DNA from: Burkholderiales bacterium
GTDB taxonomy: Bacteria; Pseudomonadota; Gammaproteobacteria; Burkholderiales; SG8-39
DNA length: 6,833 nt
Assembly: GCA_020846575.1 (NCBI GenBank)
Contig: JADLDQ010000314.1
Coordinates: 1-6,833 of the forward strand
Direction: 5' to 3'
A program made the translations under genes and the position numbers. This document shows positions 1 to 6,833 of the stretch, piece by piece. The notes below the pieces were generated by a model. It had not been told where the DNA came from. It saw nothing but the letters and a program-made list of their open reading frames with translations, and searched no databases. The stretch's first letter is position 1. Every line of letters begins with the position of its first letter.

Positions 1-1010
1 AGGTAGCGGCGCGGATCCTGGGGTGAAAGGCGGTAGTAGGCGGCGTTGTCGATGCCGCGAAACGAAAGCGTCGGCCCGGTCTCGCTGCCCTCGCAGCTGT
101 GGTTGTAGACCACGTCGATGATGACCTCGATCCCGGCCGAGTGCAGGATCTTGACCATGGTCTTGAATTCCTTGGAGCTGCCCGAGGCCGAGTAGCGCAG
201 CTCCGGGGCGAAGAATCCGAGGGTGTTGTAGCCCCAGTAGTTGCGAAGTCCCTTCTCCACCAGCGCGCGCTCGTCCACGGCGGCGTGCACCGGCATCAGT
301 TCCACCGCGGTGACCCCCAGGCGCTTGAGATAGTCCACCACCGGCGCCGAGGCGAGCGCCGCATAGGTGCCCTGGAGCGATGGCGGAACCTCGGGATGGC
401 GCACGGTGAAGCCGCGCACGTGCAGCTCGTAGATCACCGTCTCGTGCCAGGGCGTGTGCGGCCGCCGGTCGTCGCCCCAGGTGAAGGCGGTATCCACCAC
501 CCGGCTCTTGGGCACGCCGGCGGCGCTGTTGCGACGGTCACAAGACAGGTCCGCTTTCTCGCTGCCGAGCGTGTAGCCGTACAGCGCGTCGCTCCAGCGC
601 AGGCGCCCCGCGATCTCCTTGGCGTAGGGATCGACCAGCAGCTTCTGGCGGTTGAAGCGATGGCCCTCCTCGGGCCGGTACGGACCGCGCACCCGGTAGC
701 CGTAGAGCTGGCCCGGACGCGCCTCGGGCAGGTAGCCGTGCCAGACCTGATCGGTGCACTCGCGCAGCGCGAGGCGCTGCAGTTCGCGCCGGCCGGCGGC
801 GTCGAACAGGCACAGCTCCACGCCTTCGGCATTGCGGGAGAAAAGGGCGAAGTTGACGCCCTGTCCATCCCAGGTCGCGCCCAGCGGGTAGGGCCGGCCC
901 GGCCACAGGGCGGTGAAGGGTGCGGGCATCGGGGATATTTCGGGAATACCGGCCGAGTCCGGCCGCTGCTTCGTCCCAATCATACCTTGCTTCGTCGCGG
1001 GATCGGCCAT
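1..1010 (-). CDS. glgX: Glycogen debranching enzyme GlgX, N-terminal part (cut by window edge)
   Basis: Cytoplasmic GH13 isoamylase-type enzyme that hydrolyses alpha-1,6 branches of phosphorylase-trimmed glycogen. About 336 codons are visible, roughly half of a usual GlgX of about 700 residues; the catalytic Asp and Glu regions lie beyond the window. Seen: an N-terminal CBM48-like segment (PLGATWDGQGVNFALFS near residues 42-58), the GlgX-typical stretch PGQLYGYRVRGPYRPEEGHRFN, then VIYELHVRGFT, NYWGYNT and GH13 region I DVVYNH (about 299-304), followed by GPTLSFRGIDNAAYYRL. The ATG at 1010 was chosen because GAGG precedes it by about five bases. ATGs at 983 and 929 are in frame, and family conservation only begins a few residues after the ATG at 929, so the start is uncertain. 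The reading frame is also open upstream through the tandem repeats to a TGA at 1224-1226. It lies about 200 bp downstream of glgB on the same strand, which fits a glycogen operon. The family call is firm. Confidence 0.93.
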   Translation of the reverse strand, partial: MADPATKQGMIGTKQRPDSAGIPEISPMPAPFTALWPGRPYPLGATWDGQGVNFALFSRNAEGVELCLFDAAGRRELQRLALRECTDQVWHGYLPEARPGQLYGYRVRGPYRPEEGHRFNRQKLLVDPYAKEIAGRLRWSDALYGYTLGSEKADLSCDRRNSAAGVPKSRVVDTAFTWGDDRRPHTPWHETVIYELHVRGFTVRHPEVPPSLQGTYAALASAPVVDYLKRLGVTAVELMPVHAAVDERALVEKGLRNYWGYNTLGFFAPELRYSASGSSKEFKTMVKILHSAGIEVIIDVVYNHSCEGSETGPTLSFRGIDNAAYYRLSPQDPRRY

Positions 1011-1017
1011 CGCGCCC

Positions 1018-1113
1018 TCGAACCCTCGCGCCTTCGCAGCGTCGAATCCCGGCACTTTCGTGCTGTCGAATCCATGTACCTTCGTGCTGTCGAACCCTCG
1101 CGCCTTCGCACGC
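1018..1113. repeat. Four 24-bp tandem repeats between glgB and glgX
   Basis: Four consecutive 24-bp units lie at 1018-1041, 1042-1065, 1066-1089 and 1090-1113. Each has the pattern TCGAA-N10-TTCG-N5, so each contains a small CGAA/TTCG inverted repeat. Units 1 and 4 share their first 21 bases; units 2 and 3 match at 20 of 24 positions, giving an A-B-B-A order. The period is eight codons, so every frame crossing it shows an 8-residue repeat. On the glgX strand and in the glgX frame it would read GFDSTKV-like repeats, running without a stop into the glgX start. I treat it as intergenic because no well-placed start precedes it and the residues do not resemble a GlgX N-terminus. Role unknown. Confidence 0.85.
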
Positions 1114-1212
1114 GGCGACGCGATCCGCGCAAGGCGTACCTGCAAGGCGCCGCGGCGCGACGAAGCGGGCGCCGGCTGTACCGAAGGCAGGGAGCTGCCG
1201 GCGCTCTCGCCC

Positions 1213-3105
<1,893 letters not shown>

Positions 3106-3399
3106 GGTGCCCCGCCACGCGCCCGGACAGGGCGCGCGGCACGCGGCGCACGACGCTCAGAGCCTGAGAGGAAATTGATTTTTCGGAACTCAATGGCAAA
3201 TTGCTGCAACCAATGCCGAGTGACCGCGCGAGCTGTCGCGTAGGCGGAATATTCGCATCAACATGTCTTCCCGGACCGCTTTCCCGGTGTTGCTTGGCGC
3301 TTTTTCCGTCTTCCAGCGTCCTTCAAGTCACCCGACTGGAAAGGTCGAACGCGACTTGTTCGCAGGTTCCATGGCGTGGTCCGACCCCGGACCTGCACG
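3106..3399. other. Intergenic region between vapC and glgB
   Basis: About 294 bp with no convincing gene. GC is visibly lower than in the flanking genes around 3170-3215 (GAAATTGATTTTTCGG and neighbours), where a glgB promoter would be expected. I found TTGCCA-like -35 candidates on the minus strand but no good -10 at 16-18 bp, so no promoter is called. Small inverted repeats: CTCAG-AGC-CTGAG (3156-3168) and TTCCAG...CTGGAA (3311-3316 and 3336-3341). Short open frames crossing this stretch are not supported by ribosome sites or recognisable protein sequence. Confidence 0.6.
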
Positions 3400-3416
3400 C
3401 TACAGCGTTTGCAGGT
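3378..3416 (-). terminator. Overlapping hairpins at the vapC stop codon
   Basis: Two inverted repeats share bases 3391-3393. The first pairs 3391-3397 (ACCTGCA) with 3410-3416 (TGCAGGT); inside it CGC (3398-3400) pairs with GCG (3405-3407) around a 4-base loop, giving ten pairs with a two-base bulge. The vapC stop codon (3402-3400) lies across this loop and stem. The second pairs GGTCCG (3378-3383) with CGGACC (3388-3393) around ACCC. The position, exactly at the end of vapC, suits transcription termination or 3'-end protection, but no run of U follows, so a canonical intrinsic terminator is not shown. The two stems compete for the shared bases. Confidence 0.4.
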
Positions 3417-3828
3417 GCCTGCTCTCGGCGCGCGCGACGGCCTCGATGGAGACCGACACGTCAAACGTAACGAACTGCCCTTCGTGCCGCACGGCGAGCG
3501 CGAGCAGAGAGAGATCGGTGAGTTGGCGCGGGCCGTGGATGCGGGTGGAATCGGCTACCCTGGCATCGAGCAGGCTCACGTCATCGGGCCAGAACTCGTG
3601 GAAGGCGCTCGCGGCCGCTTCCGCAAGGCGCTCCATGACCGCCCGCACCGGCAGCGCGTTCGGGTAACCGGGGTGCGACATGATGCGAATGCAGCCGTTC
3701 TGCGTGATGGGACACGAGGCCCAGCCGCCGGGGGCGTGGGCGGCGAACCACTGGGTCGCGCGCGCGTGCAACGAGTGATCGGCGTCCAGCAAGGCGATGA
3801 GCACGTTCACATCCAGGAGCGCGCGCAT
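3400..3828 (-). CDS. vapC: VapC-family PIN-domain toxin (ribonuclease)
   Basis: 142-residue single-domain PIN protein, a normal length for VapC. PIN toxins are Mg-dependent endoribonucleases that cut specific RNAs (often tRNA or rRNA in studied members) and are held inactive by their antitoxin. Seen: N-terminal MRALLDVNVLIALLDADH with the first acidic residue D6, then CPITQNGCIRIMSHPGYPN (39-57), LTDLSLLALAVRH with D105, and VTFDVSV with D123. The TQNGxxRI segment, in place of the TE-type motif of classical VapC, together with PGYPN matches the PIN subfamily first described from Mycobacterium tuberculosis expansions (TA-system VapC, TIGR00028 type, by recall). The ATG at 3828 is one base after the antitoxin stop (TGA-G-ATG), so translation is probably coupled. 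All expected acidic positions are present, so the toxin looks intact. The RNA target cannot be inferred. Confidence 0.9.
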   Translation of the reverse strand: MRALLDVNVLIALLDADHSLHARATQWFAAHAPGGWASCPITQNGCIRIMSHPGYPNALPVRAVMERLAEAAASAFHEFWPDDVSLLDARVADSTRIHGPRQLTDLSLLALAVRHEGQFVTFDVSVSIEAVARAESRHLQTL

Positions 3829-3829
3829 C

Positions 3830-4072
3830 TCAATAAGCGTCTTCTTCGCGCAGCCTGTCGATCAGTTCGTTGGTCACGATGCCGCCGCGCTTCGGAAACG
3901 GCCGCAGGCCGTAGAGCGCCTCCGGGGCGCGCGCCGAAGGCGCTTCCGGCAGCGCATTCAACGCTTGGCGTACGAGCTCGGATACGACCTCGCCGATCGT
4001 TTTCCTTTCGCGGCGGGCGCGCTCCTTGGCAGCCTGCAGCACGTCGTCAGCGATGTCCAGAGTGGTGCGCAC
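3830..4072 (-). CDS. vapB: VapB-type ribbon-helix-helix antitoxin
   Basis: 80-residue antitoxin for the adjacent PIN toxin. Residues 2-7 (RTTLDI) form the expected DNA-binding beta-strand; two helices follow (about 8-22 and 25-39, with KTIGEVVSELVRQAL), the ribbon-helix-helix plan of VapB/CopG-like antitoxins. The C-terminal part contains GLRPFPKRGGIVTNELIDR (55-73), a pattern typical of antitoxins paired with this PIN subfamily and probably the toxin-neutralising tail. The start must be GTG at 4072: the frame has a TGA two codons upstream (4076-4078). The ATG at 4076 is out of frame. No Shine-Dalgarno precedes the GTG, and the predicted transcript start falls at or next to it, so a leaderless mRNA is likely. 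RHH antitoxins usually repress their own promoter, which fits the palindrome four bases upstream. Confidence 0.88.
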   Translation of the reverse strand: MRTTLDIADDVLQAAKERARRERKTIGEVVSELVRQALNALPEAPSARAPEALYGLRPFPKRGGIVTNELIDRLREEDAY

Positions 4073-4075
4073 GCA

Positions 4076-4108
4076 TCAGATGCTAACGCATCTGACAGCA
4101 GACGGCAA
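4076..4108 (-). promoter_or_regulatory. Probable vapBC promoter with palindromic operator
   Basis: A perfect inverted repeat, TCAGATGC-TAAC-GCATCTGA, fills 4076-4095, with its near end three bases from the antitoxin GTG. On the minus strand TTGCCG (4108-4103) and TAGCAT (4085-4080) are separated by 17 bases and each match four of six sigma-70 consensus positions. The -10 element lies inside the palindrome, and initiation 7-8 bases further would fall at the start codon. An RHH dimer bound here would block RNA polymerase, the usual conditional autoregulation of TA operons. The palindrome is directly visible; its use as operator is inference. Confidence 0.6.
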
Positions 4109-4323
4109 TGCTCTTACAACGCCAGTTTCAATCCCAAGACTGGCGCGCTAAGGCCGACAAACCCCATCTCTTGGAAAAAAAACATCGCTGTCACAACCGC
4201 TTAGCGTGGTACGACCCGAACTGACGATGCAGTCTGGCCCTTGGCCACGCTTTGGGCCACAGGTCCTTCTGACACTATTCCAAACGATCGGTCTACCTCT
4301 TGGCGGGGTTTCTTCACAGCCAC
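4096..4323. other. Lower-GC intergenic region upstream of vapBC
   Basis: About 230 bp between the acyl-CoA synthetase stop and the vapBC operator, with no recognisable gene. It holds an inverted repeat CGCCAGT (4120-4126) / ACTGGCG (4139-4145) with a 12-base spacer, extendable inward by a wobble and one more pair; a run of eight A at 4175-4182 (eight U in minus-strand RNA); CGCTAA (4146-4151) / TTAGCG (4201-4206) flanking that run; and TGGCCC (4235-4240) / GGGCCA (4254-4259). No stem sits directly before the U run, so no classical terminator is called. Base composition differs from the flanking genes, as often seen at the edge of an acquired TA cassette. Confidence 0.55.
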
Positions 4324-6285
4324 TCAGCCGAAACGCAGCACGTAGTGGTAGCTGTAGCCCTTCATCACGCCTGCGATGCGCCGCTCGATGTCGAGCCGGC
4401 AGCCCGCCGCCATCCCGGAGACGGCGACGGTGACTCGGGTGCCGTGGGTGGCGTCCGGGCCGACCTCGACCGCGAGCTGCGCGCGCGCGCCCAGGGCCGC
4501 TGCGAGCACTTCGGTGAAGGCGCGCCGGGCGGCGTCGAAGCGCAGGTTCACCTTGTCGGGCTTGCCGATGTCGGTGAGCGGCAGCGCCTCGACGAAGTAG
4601 ATCTCCTTGGGTGCGGCAGGGCGCTCCGGGATGTGCGCCAGCGCGAAAGCTGCCAACTCGCCCTCGCTCGCGCTGGCGCCGGGGACGCGCTGCACGTAGG
4701 CGACCGGCAGCTCGCCTGCGTAGGCATCGGGCCTGCCGACCGCGGCCGCGTGCAGCACCGCGGGGTGCTTCTTGAGCGTGTCCTCGATCGTCATCGGGTC
4801 GATGTTGTGGCCGCCGCGGATGATGAGGTCCTTGACGCGCCCGGTGATCCACAGATAGCCGTCCGCGTCGATGCGCCCGAGGTCGCCGGACTTGAAATAG
4901 CCGTCGCTGGTGAACACGCCTGCGTTGTGCTTCGGATCGACATAGCCGGGGGTGACCCCGGGCCCCTTGACCACCACGATTCCCGGCTCGTCGGGGCCGC
5001 AGACGCGCGCGATGTTGCCGTCGCGATCGAGTTCGACCGTCTCCACCCGGGTATACGGCAGGCGAAAGCCCGTCGAGCCGTAGCGGGGATCGCCCTCGCG
5101 CGGCGGCTGCGTGGCGCTGGTGGTGTACTCGGTGGAACCGTAGGTGAGCAGGACGCGGATCCCGAGGCCGCGCTCCAGTTCCCGTACCGTCTCCACCGGC
5201 AGCGGCGCCGAGCCGGTGGTGGCGGTCTTCTTCAGCGAGCTCACGTCCTCGGTGGTCGGCAGGTTCTTCGCCAGCACCGCGAGCGTGGTCGGCACGCCGG
5301 TGAAGTGGGTGATGCGGTAGCGCTCGACGAACTTCCAGTAGTTGGCGATGAAACGCCGGTCGCGGGCGCCCAGGGCCGAGGGGATGACCACCGTCATGCC
5401 GCTGGCAATCGAAAAGATGCCGCGCGAGAGCAGGCCGGCGACGTGGAACAGCGGATAGTCGGCGAAGATGCTGTCCTCGCGCTCGCCGCCGCGCAGCGCC
5501 GCCTGCACCCAGGCCTTGTAGCAGATGCCGCGGTGCGTGAGGCGCACGAGCTTCGGCGACCCGGTGGTGCCGCCGGAATGCACGTAGGCGGCCACGTCGT
5601 CGGCGACGACGGTGCGCTCGAACACGGTGCGCTCGCCGGGCTGCTTCGCGCACAGCGCGTCGAAGTCGGTCTGCGCCAGCCGGGTGCCGCCGAGCGCCTG
5701 CACCGAGAGCACGTGCAGTCCCGCCGGCAGCTGCGCGCGGATCTTCTGCACGTTTTCCCAGATGTCGTAGCCGGGCGTCGGACCCAGCACCACCAGGACG
5801 CGGGTGCGGGCGCTGCGCACCAGGTCCACCAGGTGCTCGGGCTTTTGCATCCAGTTGACCACGCAGGCGATGCCCGTGGCGAGACCCCCTAACAGGGCGT
5901 AGTAGAGCTGCGGTAGCGTCGGCGTGAGGAACAGAATTCCGTCCTCGTGCCCGGCGCCCAGGAAATGGAACAGGTTCGCCGCCTGCGTCGAGCGTTTCGC
6001 GAGTTCGCGGTAGCTGATCGACACCGGTTCGCGCCGTGGGTCGCCGTCCTCGACGTACTGGAGGGCGAACTTGTCCGGCGCGAGCGACCAGCCGCGGGCG
6101 ATCCAGTCGTTGAGGTTCCAGGACCAGACGCGCTCCTCGAGCGGGACGCGCTCGATCGCCTCGATGTCGCGGATGGTGCGCACGGGCGGGATGTCGCTCT
6201 CGAGGCTCACGGCTGTGTGCTGCACGGGGTCGTGTTCCGGTTGCGGGGCGAAGTAACTGTAGCGGAATTCGGACCGCGGCAGCAC
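4324..6285 (-). CDS. AMP-forming acyl-CoA synthetase (ANL superfamily, PRK07529-like)
   Basis: 653-residue adenylate-forming enzyme that should activate a carboxylic acid with ATP and join it to CoA; the chain length or type of acid is not readable. Seen in order: DIEAIERVPLEER near residue 40, the A3 P-loop YVHSGGTTGSPK (234-245), PLFHVAGLLSRG (278-289), TGVPTTLAVL, the A5 motif TYGSTE (381-386), the A7 region FKSGDLGRIDADGYLWITGR with D468, the hinge RVKDLIIRGGHNIDP (483-497), AVGRPDAYAGELPVAYV (515-531), and A10 LPLTDIGKPDK with catalytic K575. A tail of about 75 residues follows A10; related PRK07529-type proteins have a similar tail by recall, so I do not read it as a fusion. The start is listed as GTG at 6285 because a TGA lies at 6292-6294, but there is no clear ribosome site and GTGs at 6225, 6210 and 6183 are in frame. 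Homology seems to begin near residue 35. No signal peptide or membrane segment seen. Confidence 0.92.
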   Translation of the reverse strand: MLPRSEFRYSYFAPQPEHDPVQHTAVSLESDIPPVRTIRDIEAIERVPLEERVWSWNLNDWIARGWSLAPDKFALQYVEDGDPRREPVSISYRELAKRSTQAANLFHFLGAGHEDGILFLTPTLPQLYYALLGGLATGIACVVNWMQKPEHLVDLVRSARTRVLVVLGPTPGYDIWENVQKIRAQLPAGLHVLSVQALGGTRLAQTDFDALCAKQPGERTVFERTVVADDVAAYVHSGGTTGSPKLVRLTHRGICYKAWVQAALRGGEREDSIFADYPLFHVAGLLSRGIFSIASGMTVVIPSALGARDRRFIANYWKFVERYRITHFTGVPTTLAVLAKNLPTTEDVSSLKKTATTGSAPLPVETVRELERGLGIRVLLTYGSTEYTTSATQPPREGDPRYGSTGFRLPYTRVETVELDRDGNIARVCGPDEPGIVVVKGPGVTPGYVDPKHNAGVFTSDGYFKSGDLGRIDADGYLWITGRVKDLIIRGGHNIDPMTIEDTLKKHPAVLHAAAVGRPDAYAGELPVAYVQRVPGASASEGELAAFALAHIPERPAAPKEIYFVEALPLTDIGKPDKVNLRFDAARRAFTEVLAAALGARAQLAVEVGPDATHGTRVTVAVSGMAAGCRLDIERRIAGVMKGYSYHYVLRFG

Positions 6286-6294
6286 GCTTGATCA

Positions 6295-6326
6295 GCGGCG
6301 CGCCGCGCACGCGCGCAGGCGCGTGC
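6295..6326. repeat. Two abutting GC palindromes upstream of the acyl-CoA synthetase
   Basis: GCGGCGCGCCGC at 6295-6306 is a perfect 12-bp palindrome. It is immediately followed by a perfect 8-bp inverted repeat, GCACGCGC-GCAG-GCGCGTGC, at 6307-6326. The pair ends nine bases before the GTG at 6285. In minus-strand RNA both could form stems close to the start codon, or the DNA could be a regulator site. In GC-rich DNA such palindromes are more likely by chance, so the role is open. Confidence 0.5.
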
Positions 6327-6385
6327 ATCCGATCGGCAGCGGGCAAGGCAAGCCGGCGCCGCATCCACACTCGCCCGGCCAGCAG

Positions 6386-6411
6386 ATGGACGCTAAGAAT
6401 TGGCAGTCCAT
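6386..6411. repeat. ATGGAC/GTCCAT inverted repeat in the SDR to synthetase gap
   Basis: ATGGAC (6386-6391) and GTCCAT (6406-6411) are perfect 6-bp arms with a 14-base spacer, GCTAAGAATTGGCA. The stretch is AT-richer than its surroundings and lies about 100 bp upstream of the acyl-CoA synthetase start, where an operator or promoter could sit. I found no convincing -35/-10 pair on the minus strand. Confidence 0.3.
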
Positions 6412-6466
6412 ACAGCCTTCCTCACCCCGCGGGCAGGCGCCGGGGCGGGAAGGCAAGGTCTGGCCG

Positions 6467-6487
6467 CTGGCGCGTCGCGCGCGCCGG
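6467..6487 (-). terminator. GC-rich hairpin just after the SDR stop
   Basis: GGCGCG (6469-6474) pairs with CGCGCC (6480-6485) around a five-base loop, and the stem extends by a G-U and a C-G pair to 6467 and 6487. On the minus strand the stem begins seven bases after the SDR stop codon. There is no U tract, so it may be a weak or Rho-assisted terminator or a 3'-end stabiliser. If it works as a terminator, the acyl-CoA synthetase would need its own promoter. Confidence 0.4.
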
Positions 6488-6494
6488 GACGCCT

Positions 6495-6833
6495 TCAGCC
6501 CGCGCTCGACCCGCCGTCGATGGGGATCACCGCCCCGGTGATAAAGCTCGATGCCGGCGAGGCGAGCAGCAGCGCGAGCCCCTGGATCTCCCGCGGCTGG
6601 GCGAGGCGCCCGAGCGGCACCGTGGCCTCGAAGGCCTTCACCGCTTCGGGCTCTCGGTGCAGCCGGCCGTCCGCGATGTTGGTGAGGAAGGGTCCCGGCG
6701 CGATCGCGTTCACCATCACGTTGTACGGCGCCAGTTCCAGCGCCGCCTGGCGTACCAGGTTGACCAGAGCCGCCTTGGTGGCCGCGTAGGCGTAACCGAC
6801 CAGGCGATCGGCGCGCAGCCCGGCGATCGAGGC
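6495..6833 (-). CDS. Short-chain dehydrogenase/reductase, C-terminal part (cut by window edge)
   Basis: NAD(P)-dependent oxidoreductase of the classical SDR family. The last 112 codons are visible; the N-terminal Rossmann part with the GxxxGxG nucleotide-binding motif lies beyond the edge. The visible part starts ASIAG, where S2 fits the catalytic serine, then YAYAATKAAL with the YxxxK pair (visible residues 16 and 20), VNAIAPGPFLTNI (the N-x-x-x-P-G motif after the active site), VPLGRLAQPREIQGLALLLASPASSFITG and the terminal IDGGSSAG, a standard SDR ending. The substrate (3-oxoacyl, 3-hydroxyacyl, alcohol or other) cannot be judged. It is on the same strand as the acyl-CoA synthetase, with a gap of about 209 bp and a hairpin between them. 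Family call firm, function general. Confidence 0.93.
   Translation of the reverse strand, partial: ASIAGLRADRLVGYAYAATKAALVNLVRQAALELAPYNVMVNAIAPGPFLTNIADGRLHREPEAVKAFEATVPLGRLAQPREIQGLALLLASPASSFITGAVIPIDGGSSAG

Noticed and set aside
3195..3215. Sigma-54-like GG...GC elements (TTGG then TTTGC, minus strand) upstream of glgB
   Set aside because: The GG-to-GC spacing is 12 bases instead of the required 10.
4125..4135. GTTTCAATCCC, resembling part of some CRISPR repeats
   Set aside because: It occurs once here, with no second copy at spacer distance and no cas genes in the window.
4175..4182. Run of eight A (eight U in minus-strand RNA) as an intrinsic terminator for the acyl-CoA synthetase
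   Set aside because: No stable GC-rich stem ends directly before the U run on the minus strand; only distant, weak pairings were found.
4300..5892. Long plus-strand frame opposite the acyl-CoA synthetase
   Set aside because: Shadow of the real gene; low-complexity Ala/Arg/Val/Gly composition and no recognisable family.
4148..6370. A 740-codon minus-strand frame overlapping the acyl-CoA synthetase
   Set aside because: It is an out-of-frame Arg/Ala-rich translation over a gene with clear ANL motifs, with no domain of its own.

Overview
The window is a GC-rich piece of a bacterial chromosome. Genes are dense, starts are often GTG, and every real gene lies on the minus strand. The protein families (a short-form glycogen branching enzyme next to GlgX, a PRK07529-like acyl-CoA synthetase, an SDR oxidoreductase and a VapBC module) suggest a proteobacterium, probably a beta- or related gammaproteobacterium. 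That placement is inference from protein style; no rRNA or other marker is present.

In the direction of transcription (high to low coordinate) the order is as follows. (1) The C-terminal third of a short-chain dehydrogenase/reductase (6833-6495, cut by the window edge), followed by a GC-rich hairpin. (2) A roughly 210 bp gap holding several inverted repeats, then a 653-residue AMP-forming acyl-CoA synthetase (6285-4324). (3) A roughly 250 bp gap of lower GC content that ends in a perfect 8-bp inverted repeat over the probable promoter of a vapBC-type toxin-antitoxin pair (antitoxin 4072-3830, toxin 3828-3400). A strong hairpin overlaps the toxin stop codon. (4) A roughly 295 bp gap, then glgB (3105-1213). 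(5) A roughly 200 bp gap containing four 24-bp tandem repeats, then the N-terminal half of glgX (1010 to the window edge).

The genes form three functional blocks. glgB and glgX are a glycogen branching/debranching pair: GlgB makes alpha-1,6 branches and GlgX removes the short branches left after phosphorylase. The TA pair is a self-contained module between unrelated metabolic genes, in the same orientation. The acyl-CoA synthetase and the SDR are compatible with fatty-acid or other carboxylic-acid metabolism, but a direct pathway link is not shown, and the hairpin after the SDR suggests they may not be tightly co-transcribed.

I see no clear evidence of a previously undescribed multi-gene system. 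The most interesting signals are non-coding: the palindrome over the leaderless-looking vapBC promoter, the 24-bp tandem repeats in front of glgX (in frame with it), the hairpin at the toxin stop codon, and two abutting GC palindromes just upstream of the acyl-CoA synthetase start.
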